Below are positions 5,928 to 5,942 of a stretch of DNA of 5,942 nt, piece after piece. Location: NCBI GenBank assembly GCA_027348355.1, contig DAIEPN010000194.1, forward strand, positions 1-5,942, given 5' to 3'. The position numbers were made by a program, and so were the translations under genes. The notes beneath the pieces are model-generated. The model was not told where the DNA came from. It saw only the letters and a program-made list of their open reading frames with translations, and ran no database searches. Source of the DNA: Chlamydiota bacterium. GTDB taxonomy: Bacteria > Chlamydiota > Chlamydiia > Chlamydiales > Rhabdochlamydiaceae. Each line of letters opens with the position of its first letter. Within the stretch, counting starts at the first letter, position 1.

Positions 5928-5942
5928 TAGTTGGTTACTACA

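Larger units (their letters stand above)
5491..5942. other. terminal gene-free stretch of mixed, probably decayed DNA
   Basis: No intact gene of normal size is present. By hand count, 5611-5740 is about 45% GC and 5751-5880 about 28%, an abrupt change suggesting different origins. It holds the terminator-like hairpin after the acetyltransferase, a broken minus-strand frame, a plus-strand frame (5539-5832) interrupted once by TGA at 5689-5691, an insertion-sequence-end-like stretch at 5835-5853, and a 26-codon open fragment at 5850-5927. No tRNA or rRNA was seen. Confidence 0.55.

Overview
The window looks like ordinary chromosomal DNA from an AT-rich (about 40% GC by eye) Gram-negative bacterium. 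Two observations support Gram-negative: a lipoprotein adaptor and an RND inner-membrane pump only make sense in a cell with two membranes. The style of the proteins would fit an environmental chlamydia or another host-associated bacterium, but that is a guess from general resemblance and nothing here proves it.

Left flank (1-530), minus strand. The window opens inside a HAD-superfamily hydrolase gene; only its N-terminal 112 codons are present and it runs off the left edge. Just upstream of it on the same strand lies a relic of ridA, the enamine/imine deaminase gene. It keeps the N-terminal and C-terminal signatures in one continuous frame, has lost about 80 codons of the middle, and has no usable start codon. 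An 8-bp perfect inverted repeat spans the junction.

Centre (531-4897), plus strand. A gene-poor stretch carries a good sigma70-type promoter (TTGATT, 17 bp, TATGCT) with a small inverted repeat over its -35 box. It drives a two-gene operon: a periplasmic adaptor lipoprotein (354 aa), and an RND drug/proton antiporter (1014 aa) of the HAE-1 type, whose start overlaps the adaptor's stop as ATGA. Together they would form two parts of a tripartite efflux pump. The outer-membrane channel (TolC type) and any local regulator are not in the window.

Right flank (4898-5942). A RimJ/RimL-type GNAT acetyltransferase (186 aa) follows the pump by 32 bases with no terminator between them, so it may be the third gene of the operon. 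After it comes a long-stem hairpin with a T-rich tail that could end the transcript. The last 330 bases hold no intact gene: there are broken or very short reading frames, an abrupt fall in GC, and a 19-base stretch resembling the end of an IS5-family element. It reads as decayed DNA.

I did not find a clear previously undescribed system. The most informative unusual items are the internally deleted ridA relic and the decayed right flank.
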